A stretch of 64,000 nt of DNA from Spartobacteria bacterium (GTDB taxonomy: Bacteria; Verrucomicrobiota; Verrucomicrobiia; Chthoniobacterales; UBA10450). Below, piece after piece: positions 55,238 through 62,962 of the stretch (position 1 is the first letter of the stretch; each line of letters starts with the position of its first letter). The DNA is taken from contig PLCN01000005.1 in the NCBI GenBank assembly GCA_003134785.1, forward strand, positions 32,690 to 96,689. Reading direction: 5' to 3'. Below the pieces are notes generated by a model. It was not told where the DNA came from. It made no database searches and saw only the letters and a program-made list of their open reading frames with translations. The position numbers and the translations under genes are program-made.

Positions 55238-55796
55238 TCACCCCGTTAACGTACGCGACGAGGCGAGGCGCGATCTCGTCGATCTCTAAATGATCGTGCG
55301 CCAATTCTTCGGAAGTTTCGGGGTGCCGTGGTTTCTCGGGCATCTGCTCGTTGCGATGCGCAATGGTGCGGCCGCCAGCTTTGCGAATGGCGTGCAGCCC
55401 CCGCGAACCGTCCTCACGGGCGTGGAGCAACAACACGCCGATAACGCGCGCGTTGTAAGCCTCGGCCGCGCTCGTGAAAAGCACATCGATCGATGGACGG
55501 TGCGGGTGTTCCGTGCCGTTCGCGGAGAGATACGCTCTCCCGTCCCGCATCAGCAAATGCTTCCCGTCCGCCGCGACGTAGATTCGGCGCCTCTCGATTG
55601 CTTCACCATCGATAACGTCGGCCGCCCGCATGCGACCGGGAGCGTTGAGCACATCGGCGAGCAGAATCGGATTTTCCGGAGTCGCGTGCAGAACCACGAA
55701 CACGGACGCCTCCAGGTCCGGCGGAAATCGACCGGCCAGTTGCAGCAATGCCGCTGCGCCGCCGACCGGTGCTCCGATTACGATAATGTCGCGCAT
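55200..55796 (-). CDS. CheB methylesterase-domain protein lacking the catalytic serine
   Basis: A 198-residue stand-alone CheB catalytic domain without a receiver domain. The start IIVIGAPVGGAAALLQLAG aligns with the GAS(T/A)GG nucleophile motif but has Pro in place of Ser. The family His (FVVLHATPEN) and the Asp region (LLHAREDGSRGLHAI) are retained. Methylesterase activity is therefore doubtful; the protein may bind or sense instead. It sits between a glucoamylase and a histidine kinase gene, unlike chemotaxis operons. Confidence 0.83.
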   Translation of the reverse strand: MRDIIVIGAPVGGAAALLQLAGRFPPDLEASVFVVLHATPENPILLADVLNAPGRMRAADVIDGEAIERRRIYVAADGKHLLMRDGRAYLSANGTEHPHRPSIDVLFTSAAEAYNARVIGVLLLHAREDGSRGLHAIRKAGGRTIAHRNEQMPEKPRHPETSEELAHDHLEIDEIAPRLVAYVNGVNGNDFASSNDAR

Positions 55797-55799
55797 GAT

Positions 55800-57926
55800 T
55801 TACTGCTGTGCGTTTGTTCCCGACAAATAACGCTGCGCCGCCGCGGGCGGCAGATCGAAAACTTTCCCGTCCCGGATTGAGCGCGCGAGTTTGAGATATT
55901 CGGCGTGCGCCCAGACCAGCGGCATGCCCGAGCCTGAGGGCCGGCCAAAATATAAACCACGCTCCGCGATGTCGGGCGCGTCCCAAATCTGTTCCGGGAT
56001 CATCCCGCCATCGCTGGTGAACGCTTCCATCGTTTTCATCAATCGGCGCGCTTCGTCTGCGCGTCCCGCCGCGAGTTCGTAGTGGGCGCGTTCGCCGGTG
56101 AGCAGCGGCCATGGGCGGCCGATGCCAGTTCCGTCGAACGGCGAACCGTCCGCATGTTCGCCGTAGCCGTCGTGATTGTAACGGCGCCAGCAGGGGCCAT
56201 GCGGCGTGTCGATCTTGAGCAATGAATCGATTACGCGCACCGTGTTGACGATGCGCGGATCGCCCGCCGCGCGCAGACCAAAGCGCACCAGCGCGAGCGC
56301 GTCGATCGAGACGATGCTCGCCGTCGGCACCAACGTGCGTTCGCTCACATTCTTCATCTCGATCTTGCCTTCCACCGGCGAACTGCCGTCATCCGTGACC
56401 GGCGCAATCCTCACGTAGTAGCCGTCCACACCGCACTTTTTCGCCAGCTCGGTGCCGGTCGCGTAGGTCCAGCCCTCGATGTTTTCATTCCATGCGTCCG
56501 CAGTTTCGCGCAGGCAATCAGCAAGCTCTGGCTCGGGTGTGAATTCAGCCGCTTCGAGTAACGCTGCGATTTCCACCGCGATGGTGTACGGAGAATACCC
56601 GCCCACTTCTTCCCAGCGATCCTGTTTGGTGGAAGGCCCGCGCTGGAGAATGAAGCACAGAGCTTTGCGCACCATCGGCCAGAGCCGCTCCAGTTCCGCT
56701 TTGCCGATCAGCTTCTCGCGCAACGCCGTTGCGGTCAGCAAAATCGGAAAGGCGGCTTCATCCATTTGTTTGCCCGTCCAATACTCCGCACCGGTGACCC
56801 ACATGTTTTGCGGCCAGCTTCCATCCGCCTCTTGCGTGACCGCGAGAAAGCGCAAGACCCGCGCGGCGCTCAGTCCCGCGCCGGCCGCGAGCAAACCGCC
56901 GGTCACTTGCGCGAGATCGCGCACCCAAACCAGATGATAACCGCCGCGATCCTTGTCGCCTTTGGCGAAACCCCACGGAATCGAAAGACTGGCGACGATG
57001 CCGCCGGGAAATTTCTTCGCCTGATGCGTGTGCAATACCGCCGTGCTAATCCGGTAGTAATCGAGAGCACTCTCGCTCTTTTCTTGTGGTGCCGGCTGCA
57101 GAGACTTCTGCCATTCCTGCCAGTCGCGCACGTATTCGTCGCGCGCACTGTCGAAGCCATCGAGCAAACTCGCGCGCACATGATGCGCCGCGCCGATGGG
57201 CGAGGAATCAAAACCGAGCGCGAGGACAAACTCGCCACCGCATTTGCTCAAATCGATTTGCGCGGTCAGGGCGACATTACCGTCGCGCGCGCGCGGGTAA
57301 CTCCACTCCATGCGCTTGTGCCGATTCAAATCCTGCCACCCATCGGAGACGCCGACGTAGCCGGCGGAGCATTTCAGAAACGGAGCGGAGCAGCCGAGGG
57401 CGAGCGCGTTGCCATTGCGCTTCGCCAGCAGAAAATCTTCGCCCCAGAATTTTTCGATCCAGGCGTAATTGTGCGCGCCACCGTCATCGAGATGGGGTGC
57501 CAGCAAAACGTAAAGATAAAGCTCGTCTGATGTCGTCGCGGTGAAGCGGGTGCGCAGCAAAAGCACATCGAGCCGCGGATCGGTGATGATTTCCTTTTCG
57601 ATCTTGTAACGGCCCTGCTCGCATTCATTCGTTAGGCGAAACGCCGGCACACCCTCGGCCAGATATTCTACGGTGTGTTTGGTGTGCCGTTTCTCTTCGG
57701 AGAAGAAATCTTTGCCATCAGTGACGATGAATCCCATGTCGCGCGTGCTCGCGCGATCGACTTCGGGCCAATAAATTTCATCTAGAATTCCATGACTGAC
57801 GGTGAACCAGACCTGACTTGCCTGCCCCGCGGCGGTGCCGACACCAGTCTTCGCGCTCGAGGTCCAGCGTGGCTCGATTCCCGGCCGGCCGGGAGCGTCA
57901 TCCTCGCGCTGTCTTGCGTCCGGCAT
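55800..57926 (-). CDS. GH15 glucoamylase/glucodextranase-like protein
   Basis: A 708-residue protein. The N-terminal beta-domain (QVWFTVSHGILDEIYWPEVD, DMGFIVTDGKDFFSEEK) is that of glucodextranase-like GH15 enzymes. The alpha/alpha-barrel follows with FAKGDKDRGGYHLVWVRDLA near residue 335, and SDGGMIPEQIWD and GRPSGSGMPLVWAHAEYL near the end supply the catalytic region. It releases glucose from the non-reducing ends of alpha-glucans. No signal peptide is evident. ATG 57926 overlaps the SDR stop. Confidence 0.87.
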   Translation of the reverse strand: MPDARQREDDAPGRPGIEPRWTSSAKTGVGTAAGQASQVWFTVSHGILDEIYWPEVDRASTRDMGFIVTDGKDFFSEEKRHTKHTVEYLAEGVPAFRLTNECEQGRYKIEKEIITDPRLDVLLLRTRFTATTSDELYLYVLLAPHLDDGGAHNYAWIEKFWGEDFLLAKRNGNALALGCSAPFLKCSAGYVGVSDGWQDLNRHKRMEWSYPRARDGNVALTAQIDLSKCGGEFVLALGFDSSPIGAAHHVRASLLDGFDSARDEYVRDWQEWQKSLQPAPQEKSESALDYYRISTAVLHTHQAKKFPGGIVASLSIPWGFAKGDKDRGGYHLVWVRDLAQVTGGLLAAGAGLSAARVLRFLAVTQEADGSWPQNMWVTGAEYWTGKQMDEAAFPILLTATALREKLIGKAELERLWPMVRKALCFILQRGPSTKQDRWEEVGGYSPYTIAVEIAALLEAAEFTPEPELADCLRETADAWNENIEGWTYATGTELAKKCGVDGYYVRIAPVTDDGSSPVEGKIEMKNVSERTLVPTASIVSIDALALVRFGLRAAGDPRIVNTVRVIDSLLKIDTPHGPCWRRYNHDGYGEHADGSPFDGTGIGRPWPLLTGERAHYELAAGRADEARRLMKTMEAFTSDGGMIPEQIWDAPDIAERGLYFGRPSGSGMPLVWAHAEYLKLARSIRDGKVFDLPPAAAQRYLSGTNAQQ

Positions 57927-58945
57927 CAGTCGGAAAGGCGTTGTTTCGCGAAGAGTCCGCCGAAGATCGCGCCGCCGAGCGCGAGCACACCCAGTGCGAT
58001 CCAGCCGCGGTGCAGATCGCTCCACAACTGCGGACTCCAGGTGTTCGCGCGATCGTCGAAAGTGCCGTGCGCGCCGTGATCCTCGGTCGCGTCCACCGGT
58101 TCCCACAAGTTGTTCGGGCGATTCGGATCTTCCGGCGTCTCCAGCATTTGCGCGTCGAAACAGGTGCGCGCGAGATAGTGATCGAGCAGGCCCGGCGCGA
58201 TCTTGTTCCCCACAATCGCCTCAACCGTCGGAAGGCCGACGTAAATTTCGCGACGCGGATGATGCGAGGCGTAGACGATAACGCGCGCCGCGACCTCCGG
58301 TTGGAAGATCGGCGGAACCGGTTGCGCCTTGCGCGGCAGGCGGCTCTTTACCCAGCCAAACTGCGGCGTGTTGAGCGCCGGCATTTGGATCATCGTCACG
58401 CGCACGTTGCTCTTGTCGTGGGTCAGTTCGCAGCGAAGCGAATCGCAAAATCCCTGGATGGCGTGCTTCGCCGCGCAATACGCCGCCTGCAATGGAATGC
58501 CGCGATAAGCGAGCGCGGAGCCGACCTGAATGATGACGCCGTGATCGCGCGGGAGCATGCGTTTGAGCGCCGCGAGCGTACCATAAACGTAACCGAGATA
58601 AGTCACCTCGGTCACGCGTTTGAATTCCTCGGCGGTCATTTCTTTGATCGGCGAAAAGACCGACGCCATCGCGTCGTTTACCCAGACGTCGATCGGACCG
58701 AATTTCTTTTCGACGTCATCGGCAGCCGCTTCGAGCGCTGCCGCATCCGCGACATCGGCCTGGACAATTAGTGTTTCGCCGCCGCGCTCTTCGACTTCGC
58801 GTTTGGCGCCTTCCAGTCCCGCGCGACCGCGCGCGATCAATCCGATCCGCGCTCCTTCTTTCGCAAACTCATGCGCGGCCGTGCGTCCGACGCCAGCGGA
58901 GGCGCCGGTAATGACAATTGTTCGGGGTCGTTTTCTGTTTTTCAT
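57926..58945 (-). CDS. Short-chain dehydrogenase with C-terminal membrane anchor
   Basis: A 339-residue SDR oxidoreductase with IVITGASAGVGRTAAHEF (cofactor), VWVNDAMAS, catalytic Ser in VGSALAYRG and YCAAK. A C-terminal extension ends in a hydrophobic segment (WIALGVLALGGAIFGGLFA). ATG 58945 overlaps the VKOR stop. The upstream open frame is a shadow of the VKOR gene. Substrate unknown. Confidence 0.87.
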   Translation of the reverse strand: MKNRKRPRTIVITGASAGVGRTAAHEFAKEGARIGLIARGRAGLEGAKREVEERGGETLIVQADVADAAALEAAADDVEKKFGPIDVWVNDAMASVFSPIKEMTAEEFKRVTEVTYLGYVYGTLAALKRMLPRDHGVIIQVGSALAYRGIPLQAAYCAAKHAIQGFCDSLRCELTHDKSNVRVTMIQMPALNTPQFGWVKSRLPRKAQPVPPIFQPEVAARVIVYASHHPRREIYVGLPTVEAIVGNKIAPGLLDHYLARTCFDAQMLETPEDPNRPNNLWEPVDATEDHGAHGTFDDRANTWSPQLWSDLHRGWIALGVLALGGAIFGGLFAKQRLSD

Positions 58946-59538
58946 AATGAATAGTTCCGCTCTCTCAGAACGGAATAACTTGCGAAGACCTCGTGCCGCG
59001 CGAGCCACGCGATCACAATCGAAAGTCCCGCGGAGGTCAGGCAAAGCGTGCATCCGGCGTGGACCAGCAGTGGCTGGAGCACCGCGAGCAGCAGTGCCAT
59101 TGCGCCGACCGCTGCGACGACTGCCCCATAGAAAAAAACCATCCACGGCATCGTCCGCCAGCGCACTATTCCGCCGATTGCGCAGGTAGCAAAATCCGCG
59201 AGATAGCCCAGGGCGCCTAACGAGGCGTCCGGAACTGGTAGCATCCGTGAGACCATTGAATGCAGCACCTTTCCGCTCCCGTTTCCGAAGAAGGGCTCCC
59301 ACACGTGAGCGATGAAACCTAACTGGTAGGCGGCAAGATAACACGCGATCCCCAATCCGATCGCAGACAAACATAAGACCGTAAATCGTTCTCTGAGTGC
59401 GGACGGATTGAAGTCGAGAGTCGGTGGACAATCATCTCGCACCTGCGCTTTCCGTCTCCTGAAGACTGTTCGCCGCACGCGGACAACCGCTCCGAGTTTT
59501 TCCGGAGCGACTGTCTTGCGATGCGCGTCTGCCACCAT
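58942..59538 (-). CDS. VKOR-family membrane thiol oxidoreductase
   Basis: A 198-residue protein with four or five membrane spans and the quinone-site motif GCTLCLTSAGLSIVIAWL (CXXC) near the C-terminus. VPDASLGALGYLADFATCAIGG comes earlier, as in vitamin K epoxide reductase-like proteins that re-oxidise disulfide-forming partners. No thioredoxin domain is fused. The first 48 residues are basic and poorly family-like, so the start may be internal. First gene of the six-gene minus-strand operon. Confidence 0.75.
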   Translation of the reverse strand: MVADAHRKTVAPEKLGAVVRVRRTVFRRRKAQVRDDCPPTLDFNPSALRERFTVLCLSAIGLGIACYLAAYQLGFIAHVWEPFFGNGSGKVLHSMVSRMLPVPDASLGALGYLADFATCAIGGIVRWRTMPWMVFFYGAVVAAVGAMALLLAVLQPLLVHAGCTLCLTSAGLSIVIAWLARHEVFASYSVLRERNYSL

Positions 59539-59722
59539 TGGTTAAGGATGTGATGAAGCTGTGGCCGATGGCGAAGCGCTGGCCTTCGCCCCAGCCCTGT
59601 CCTTTTATCGCTTTGGGAAGCTCTGTTTCGTAGCAATACTTTCCGCCAGCGCGCGCACGGCGAAATCAGAAACGACAACCTTCGCAGTATCGAAAAATTT
59701 CTTAGAGGGCGTCTAAAAAGTC

Positions 59723-59816
59723 TGTCATTCTGAGTGAAGCGAAGAATCTCTGACTATTTCCGCCTCCCAGAACGCCCGAAACAGTCAGAGATGTTTCGCT
59801 TGGTTCAACATGACAG
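59723..59816. repeat. Inverted repeat, TGTCATTCTGAGTGAAGCGA family
   Basis: TGTCATTCTGAGTGAAGCGA then AGAATCTCTGACT faces AGTCAGAGATGTTTCGCTTG then GTTCAACATGACA, an imperfect inverted pair with a short spacer. Similar TGTCATTCTGAGCGAAGCGA words recur as dispersed intergenic repeats in many bacterial genomes. Confidence 0.8.
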
Positions 59817-59857
59817 GCTAAGAGAATTTCTGAACCCTTGTCGCGAACTCCGCTCGA

Positions 59858-59884
59858 TTGACCGCCGAATAAGCCGGCGGTCAA
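59858..59884. repeat. Perfect 10-bp palindromic hairpin
   Basis: TTGACCGCCG-AATAAGC-CGGCGGTCAA, stem perfect over ten pairs. No T-run follows on either strand, so it is not a classical intrinsic terminator. It lies 14 bases past the stop of the truncated methylase frame and may mark a recombination end. Confidence 0.65.
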
Positions 59885-59897
59885 TTGCGTTAAGGGA

Positions 59898-61778
59898 CTA
59901 TGAACGCTGCGATCGTTGAATGGTACGTTCTCGAAAGATTGAGGCCTTCGTCGCGCGTTTCGTGTCGTTGTCGTAATCCTCAAGAGAACAAAGAAGCGGC
60001 AGGTCTGGATCGCCGCGGAAGGCGCGGCGGTTGCGGCTGTCGTTGATCGCACCGAACCGGGAGACGAAATGATCGTAGAAGGAATTAAGTTGGCGCCGTG
60101 CTTCGACGATTTCGGCTTCCGCAGAATCGGTGAGCTGCGTGCGCAGGACTTCGCGCACCGCGCCACGCACTCTAATCAAGCCGCGGATTCTGCGCGCTGT
60201 TTCGTCGGGCAAGTTCGCGATTGGCGTGAGCGTGGAACCCGTGCGGATTGCGATGACGCCATCGTGCAACGTGAAGGCGTTTTCCTTCACGTCGTCCGGC
60301 GCGATGATTGTCTCGCGATTTGGCGGCTCGGAGGTGTTTCGCTCCGCGCTGCGGTAGATTCCTCGCGGTAACGCGGCCACAGCTTCAGCGAGCGCGACCG
60401 AGAGATCGCGATCATCAGCAACAAGCGCGGGCTCGTTGCTGCGATACATTGTGCCGGCATTTGCCATGTGGCCGAGCATCATGTGCGGATTCGCGACTAA
60501 GTATTCGTTGATCTGAAACGCGACACCATCACGATTCACGTGCTCGGCGAGATTCAGCCACGGGGGACCGCTCGGGCTTTCCCCGGCGACCAATCTGCGC
60601 AGGAACACGATGTCGGTCGTGACTTCGGTGTTCGCGTTTCTTTTGAATGCCGTGTTTGGCAAACGAACCGCGCCGATGAAATCGACTTTGTCCGCGAGAT
60701 ACCCGCGCAAACTTGAATTGACCTTGTCGAGTGTGCCTTTGGAAGTGACTAAGGCCAGCAATCCACCGGGCCGGACTTTTTCGGCCGCTTTCGCGAAGAA
60801 GTAATCGTGAACGAGAAAATTGTGCTCGTTGAACGACGGGTCGTGAAGTTTGTAGTCGCCGAAGGGCACGTTAGAGATCGCGAGATCGAACGAGCCATCG
60901 CCGAACGCGGCGGTCTCGAAGCCTTGGGGGCGAATATCCGCATCAGGATAGAGCTGACGCGCGATCTTGGCGGTTAACGGATCAATCTCAACGCCGGTCA
61001 GTCGCGAGCGGACACTCATTTCGGCGGGCATCAGGCCGAAGAAGTTTCCGATACCCAGCGCTGGCTCCAGCACCCGGCCATGTGTGAATCCGATCCGCTC
61101 TACAGCATTGTAAATTGCGGAAATGACGGTCGCCGAAGTGTAGTGCGCGTTGAGTGTCGAAGCCCGCGCGGCGTCGTATTCCTCACTCGTAAGCAGCACC
61201 TTGAGGCGTTCGCCTTCAGCCTTCCATTCAGTCGAGAGCGGCGTGGCAAAGACCTGCGGAATGCCGCCCCAGCCGACATACTTTACAAGGATTCTCTTCT
61301 CTTCGTCGCCCGCGATGCGACTCTGGGAATCGAGCATTCGCACAAGCTCAATCGCGGAGAAGTTGTCGCGGCACTTCTGCTTCAGCGAACCATCGCCGAG
61401 ACGGTCATCCGCGTGGATGCGATAGTTCCGCGCGTTTAGCTGAGATTCTCTTCCGGCGGGAGAAGAATGTATTTTTCGCGAATCGTCTCCCAAGCCTGGT
61501 CGTGTGCCTGCTGCGGCGTTAGCCTCTGTTCCGTTTCGAGCTGCCGGGTGAGAGCTTCCATTTCGTCGATCGTTGTCTCCTGCGCTTCGAACAGAGCTTC
61601 CATTAAGCTGCCTTTCGCCTCCAGTTCCTGCACCATTTTCGGACGGAACTCCCGCCAATGGCGTTCGGCTATGAGTCCGTATTGCGTTAGATGAATCTTT
61701 TCGCTCACGGGTTTGGGCAAAATCAAAGAGGCTGAGTTGATCGTCGCGCCTCGCGACTTTTCCATTGCGCTTGAGCAT
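59898..61778 (-). pseudogene. N6-DNA methylase/helicase of a mobile element, truncated
   Basis: The frame resembles the N-terminal part of the very large methylase-SNF2 helicase proteins of conjugative elements. It shows DEEKRILVKYVGWGGIPQVF, GRVLEPALGIGNFFGLMP (SAM site), LTGVEIDPLTAKIA and the catalytic ISNVPFGDYKL (NxPF), then FIGAVRLPNTAFKRNANTEV. Relatives continue for a thousand or more residues with helicase motifs. Here the frame stops after KASIFRERTIQRSQRS, so the helicase part is lost. The recognisable homology starts near 61440. Upstream the frame overlaps a separate gene (61436-61765) out of phase, and no start codon exists between, so translation would have to begin at ATG 61778 or enter by frameshift. 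Confidence 0.7.
61436..61765 (-). CDS. Small helical protein associated with mobile elements
   Basis: A 109-residue protein with LTQYGLIAERHWREFRPKMV, QELEAKGSLMEALFEAQETT, and QAHDQAWETIREKYILLPPE. It has regular amphipathic helices and no low-complexity sequence, unlike the overlapping longer frame, so I take this as the real coding frame for the segment. Similar small proteins are encoded just ahead of methylase/helicase genes in conjugative elements, to my recollection; no activity is known. Confidence 0.6.
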   Translation of the reverse strand: MEKSRGATINSASLILPKPVSEKIHLTQYGLIAERHWREFRPKMVQELEAKGSLMEALFEAQETTIDEMEALTRQLETEQRLTPQQAHDQAWETIREKYILLPPEENLS

Positions 61779-61847
61779 ACACGACGAGCCCAAGTTTCCG
61801 ACAGAAGACGAGTATCGATGCTCCCAAGCGAGAGCGGGTTGGGCCAA

Positions 61848-62116
61848 CGAGCAGCCCTGCGGGCAACCGGCCAGCGGCGACTGAGCTCAAAACTTATGTC
61901 TGGCCGAGACGCGCACGCGTGAGGCTACTCGGAAGTAACGTGGAAATCATCCGTGCCTTCGAACGGTTCACCGGAAACTCGCGAGGCGTGGAAATAGCGC
62001 AACACGATGGGGACATGCTGCCCGCTTCGCTGCTACCACCAGATCATCAAGCAGGTAACTGTCCGCAAGGATGGCAGGTTGACCCCGCATTATCAGTGCC
62101 TGAATGACCATGCTTA
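61848..62116. other. Gap with no certain gene
   Basis: About 270 bases between the methylase region and the papain-like hydrolase gene. Apart from the possible small plus-strand frame listed separately, I see no repeat or RNA feature. Confidence 0.4.
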
Positions 62117-62120
62117 CTAA
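62007..62120 (+). CDS. Possible 37-residue small protein or gene remnant
   Basis: ATG 62007 opens a short frame with LRCYHQIIKQVTVRKDGRLT then PHYQCLNDHAY. The look is of a real protein segment (three Cys, basic and aromatic residues) rather than a shadow, but no ribosome site is evident. It could equally be the 3' remnant of a larger lost gene. Ends inside the 3' end of the minus-strand hydrolase gene. Confidence 0.25.
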   Translation: MGTCCPLRCYHQIIKQVTVRKDGRLTPHYQCLNDHAY

Positions 62121-62761
62121 TAAAAGCTTTTTAGGATCTCGATCTTATCGCTGGAAGAAATCCCTCCCGGATTGCACCCCGGCTGTCCTTCAGGGATTGC
62201 TGTATGCAACTTCGAATAATAATCCTGCCATGCTGGAAACGTCTTCCCAGTGGAAGGATCTTTAAAGGTCATGGGAGCCAGCGGGAAAAAAGGCTTACCA
62301 TGATTGGCATCCTTGTACGCATCATAGATGAGTTCCGAGCAATAGTATTTCCCATTACCGTAAAGAAAAACATCATCATAAGGGGTCCCCATCTGCTTCA
62401 ATGCAAATTTTATGGCCCTAGTATTAAGATATTCATACCTCGGCTTCAGCCTCCCAGCCACGATCTTATAATGTCCGGATGCATCCTTGCTTCTTTTGAT
62501 GAAATCCTTGAGCGGCGTCAGATGCACATCCTTGCCTATCGCCTCGATCACATAGACCAAATCATTTCTTTTATATACCAGCCCGATATGCGAAAACTTC
62601 TTTCCGCCTGCACCCTTCGTCACCGCCTCAATGGCATCGCAAAGCGGACCGCAATCAAGATCCTGAAAGATCAAATCCCCGATCTTCCAATGAAAATCCA
62701 AAGGATTCTGGGCAAAACAAATGTTTGAGAACAGTAAAAGAAGTAGAAATAAATAACGCAT
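62117..62761 (-). CDS. Exported YiiX/YebB-like papain-fold (NlpC/P60-type) hydrolase
   Basis: A 214-residue protein with a signal peptide (MRYLFLLLLLFSNICFA). GDLIFQDLDCGPLCDAI is followed by KKFSHIGLVYKRNDLVYVIE (catalytic His region) and KYYCSELIYDAYKDAN (catalytic Cys), the circularly permuted papain order of YiiX/YebB proteins. Substrates are usually lipids or peptidoglycan-linked amides. Codon choice is AT-rich (many AAA, ATT, TTT codons), unlike neighbouring genes, which points to recent transfer. ATG 62761 was chosen at the signal peptide. Confidence 0.82.
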   Translation of the reverse strand: MRYLFLLLLLFSNICFAQNPLDFHWKIGDLIFQDLDCGPLCDAIEAVTKGAGGKKFSHIGLVYKRNDLVYVIEAIGKDVHLTPLKDFIKRSKDASGHYKIVAGRLKPRYEYLNTRAIKFALKQMGTPYDDVFLYGNGKYYCSELIYDAYKDANHGKPFFPLAPMTFKDPSTGKTFPAWQDYYSKLHTAIPEGQPGCNPGGISSSDKIEILKSFY

Positions 62762-62962
62762 AAGCAAACATCCCGCAGTTGCCGCTTCTCCATCAACCGC
62801 CCGCTTGTCGTTCCCATGTGATCGCTCGACGGAGAGCATTCTCCGGCGGAACTGTCTCTCGATAACGCGCGATGTAGTTAGAAGCGGCCACCTTTGGGCA
62901 TTCTGGCCCGTAAGGTCGGGAATTCACCCAATCTTTTCGGTCGTGTCCGGGGCGAGACTAGG

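Larger units (their letters stand above)
4697..59223. repeat. Dispersed 9-mer GCCTAACGA / TCGTTAGGC, 21 exact copies
   Basis: Exact copies found by eye as GCCTAACGA: 4697, 5034, 12232, 12551, 18321, 28302, 41472, 43634, 48324, 59215. As TCGTTAGGC: 11328, 18977, 21516, 23983, 26336, 37778, 45438, 46040, 47487, 50101, 57629. Each number is the first base. One-mismatch relatives lie at 17197, 32229, 35836, 39440, 39674, 50001, 51405 and 52257. Every exact copy is inside a gene. The flanking bases vary, so the nine bases are the conserved core. The coordinates given span the first to the last copy; the intervening sequence is not repeat. Confidence 0.85.
59539..59897. other. Gap with repeats between the VKOR operon and a mobile region
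   Basis: About 360 bases without a supported gene. It holds an inverted repeat pair (59723-59816) and a perfect palindromic hairpin (59858-59884). It marks the change from operon-dense chromosome to the broken methylase gene. Confidence 0.6.
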
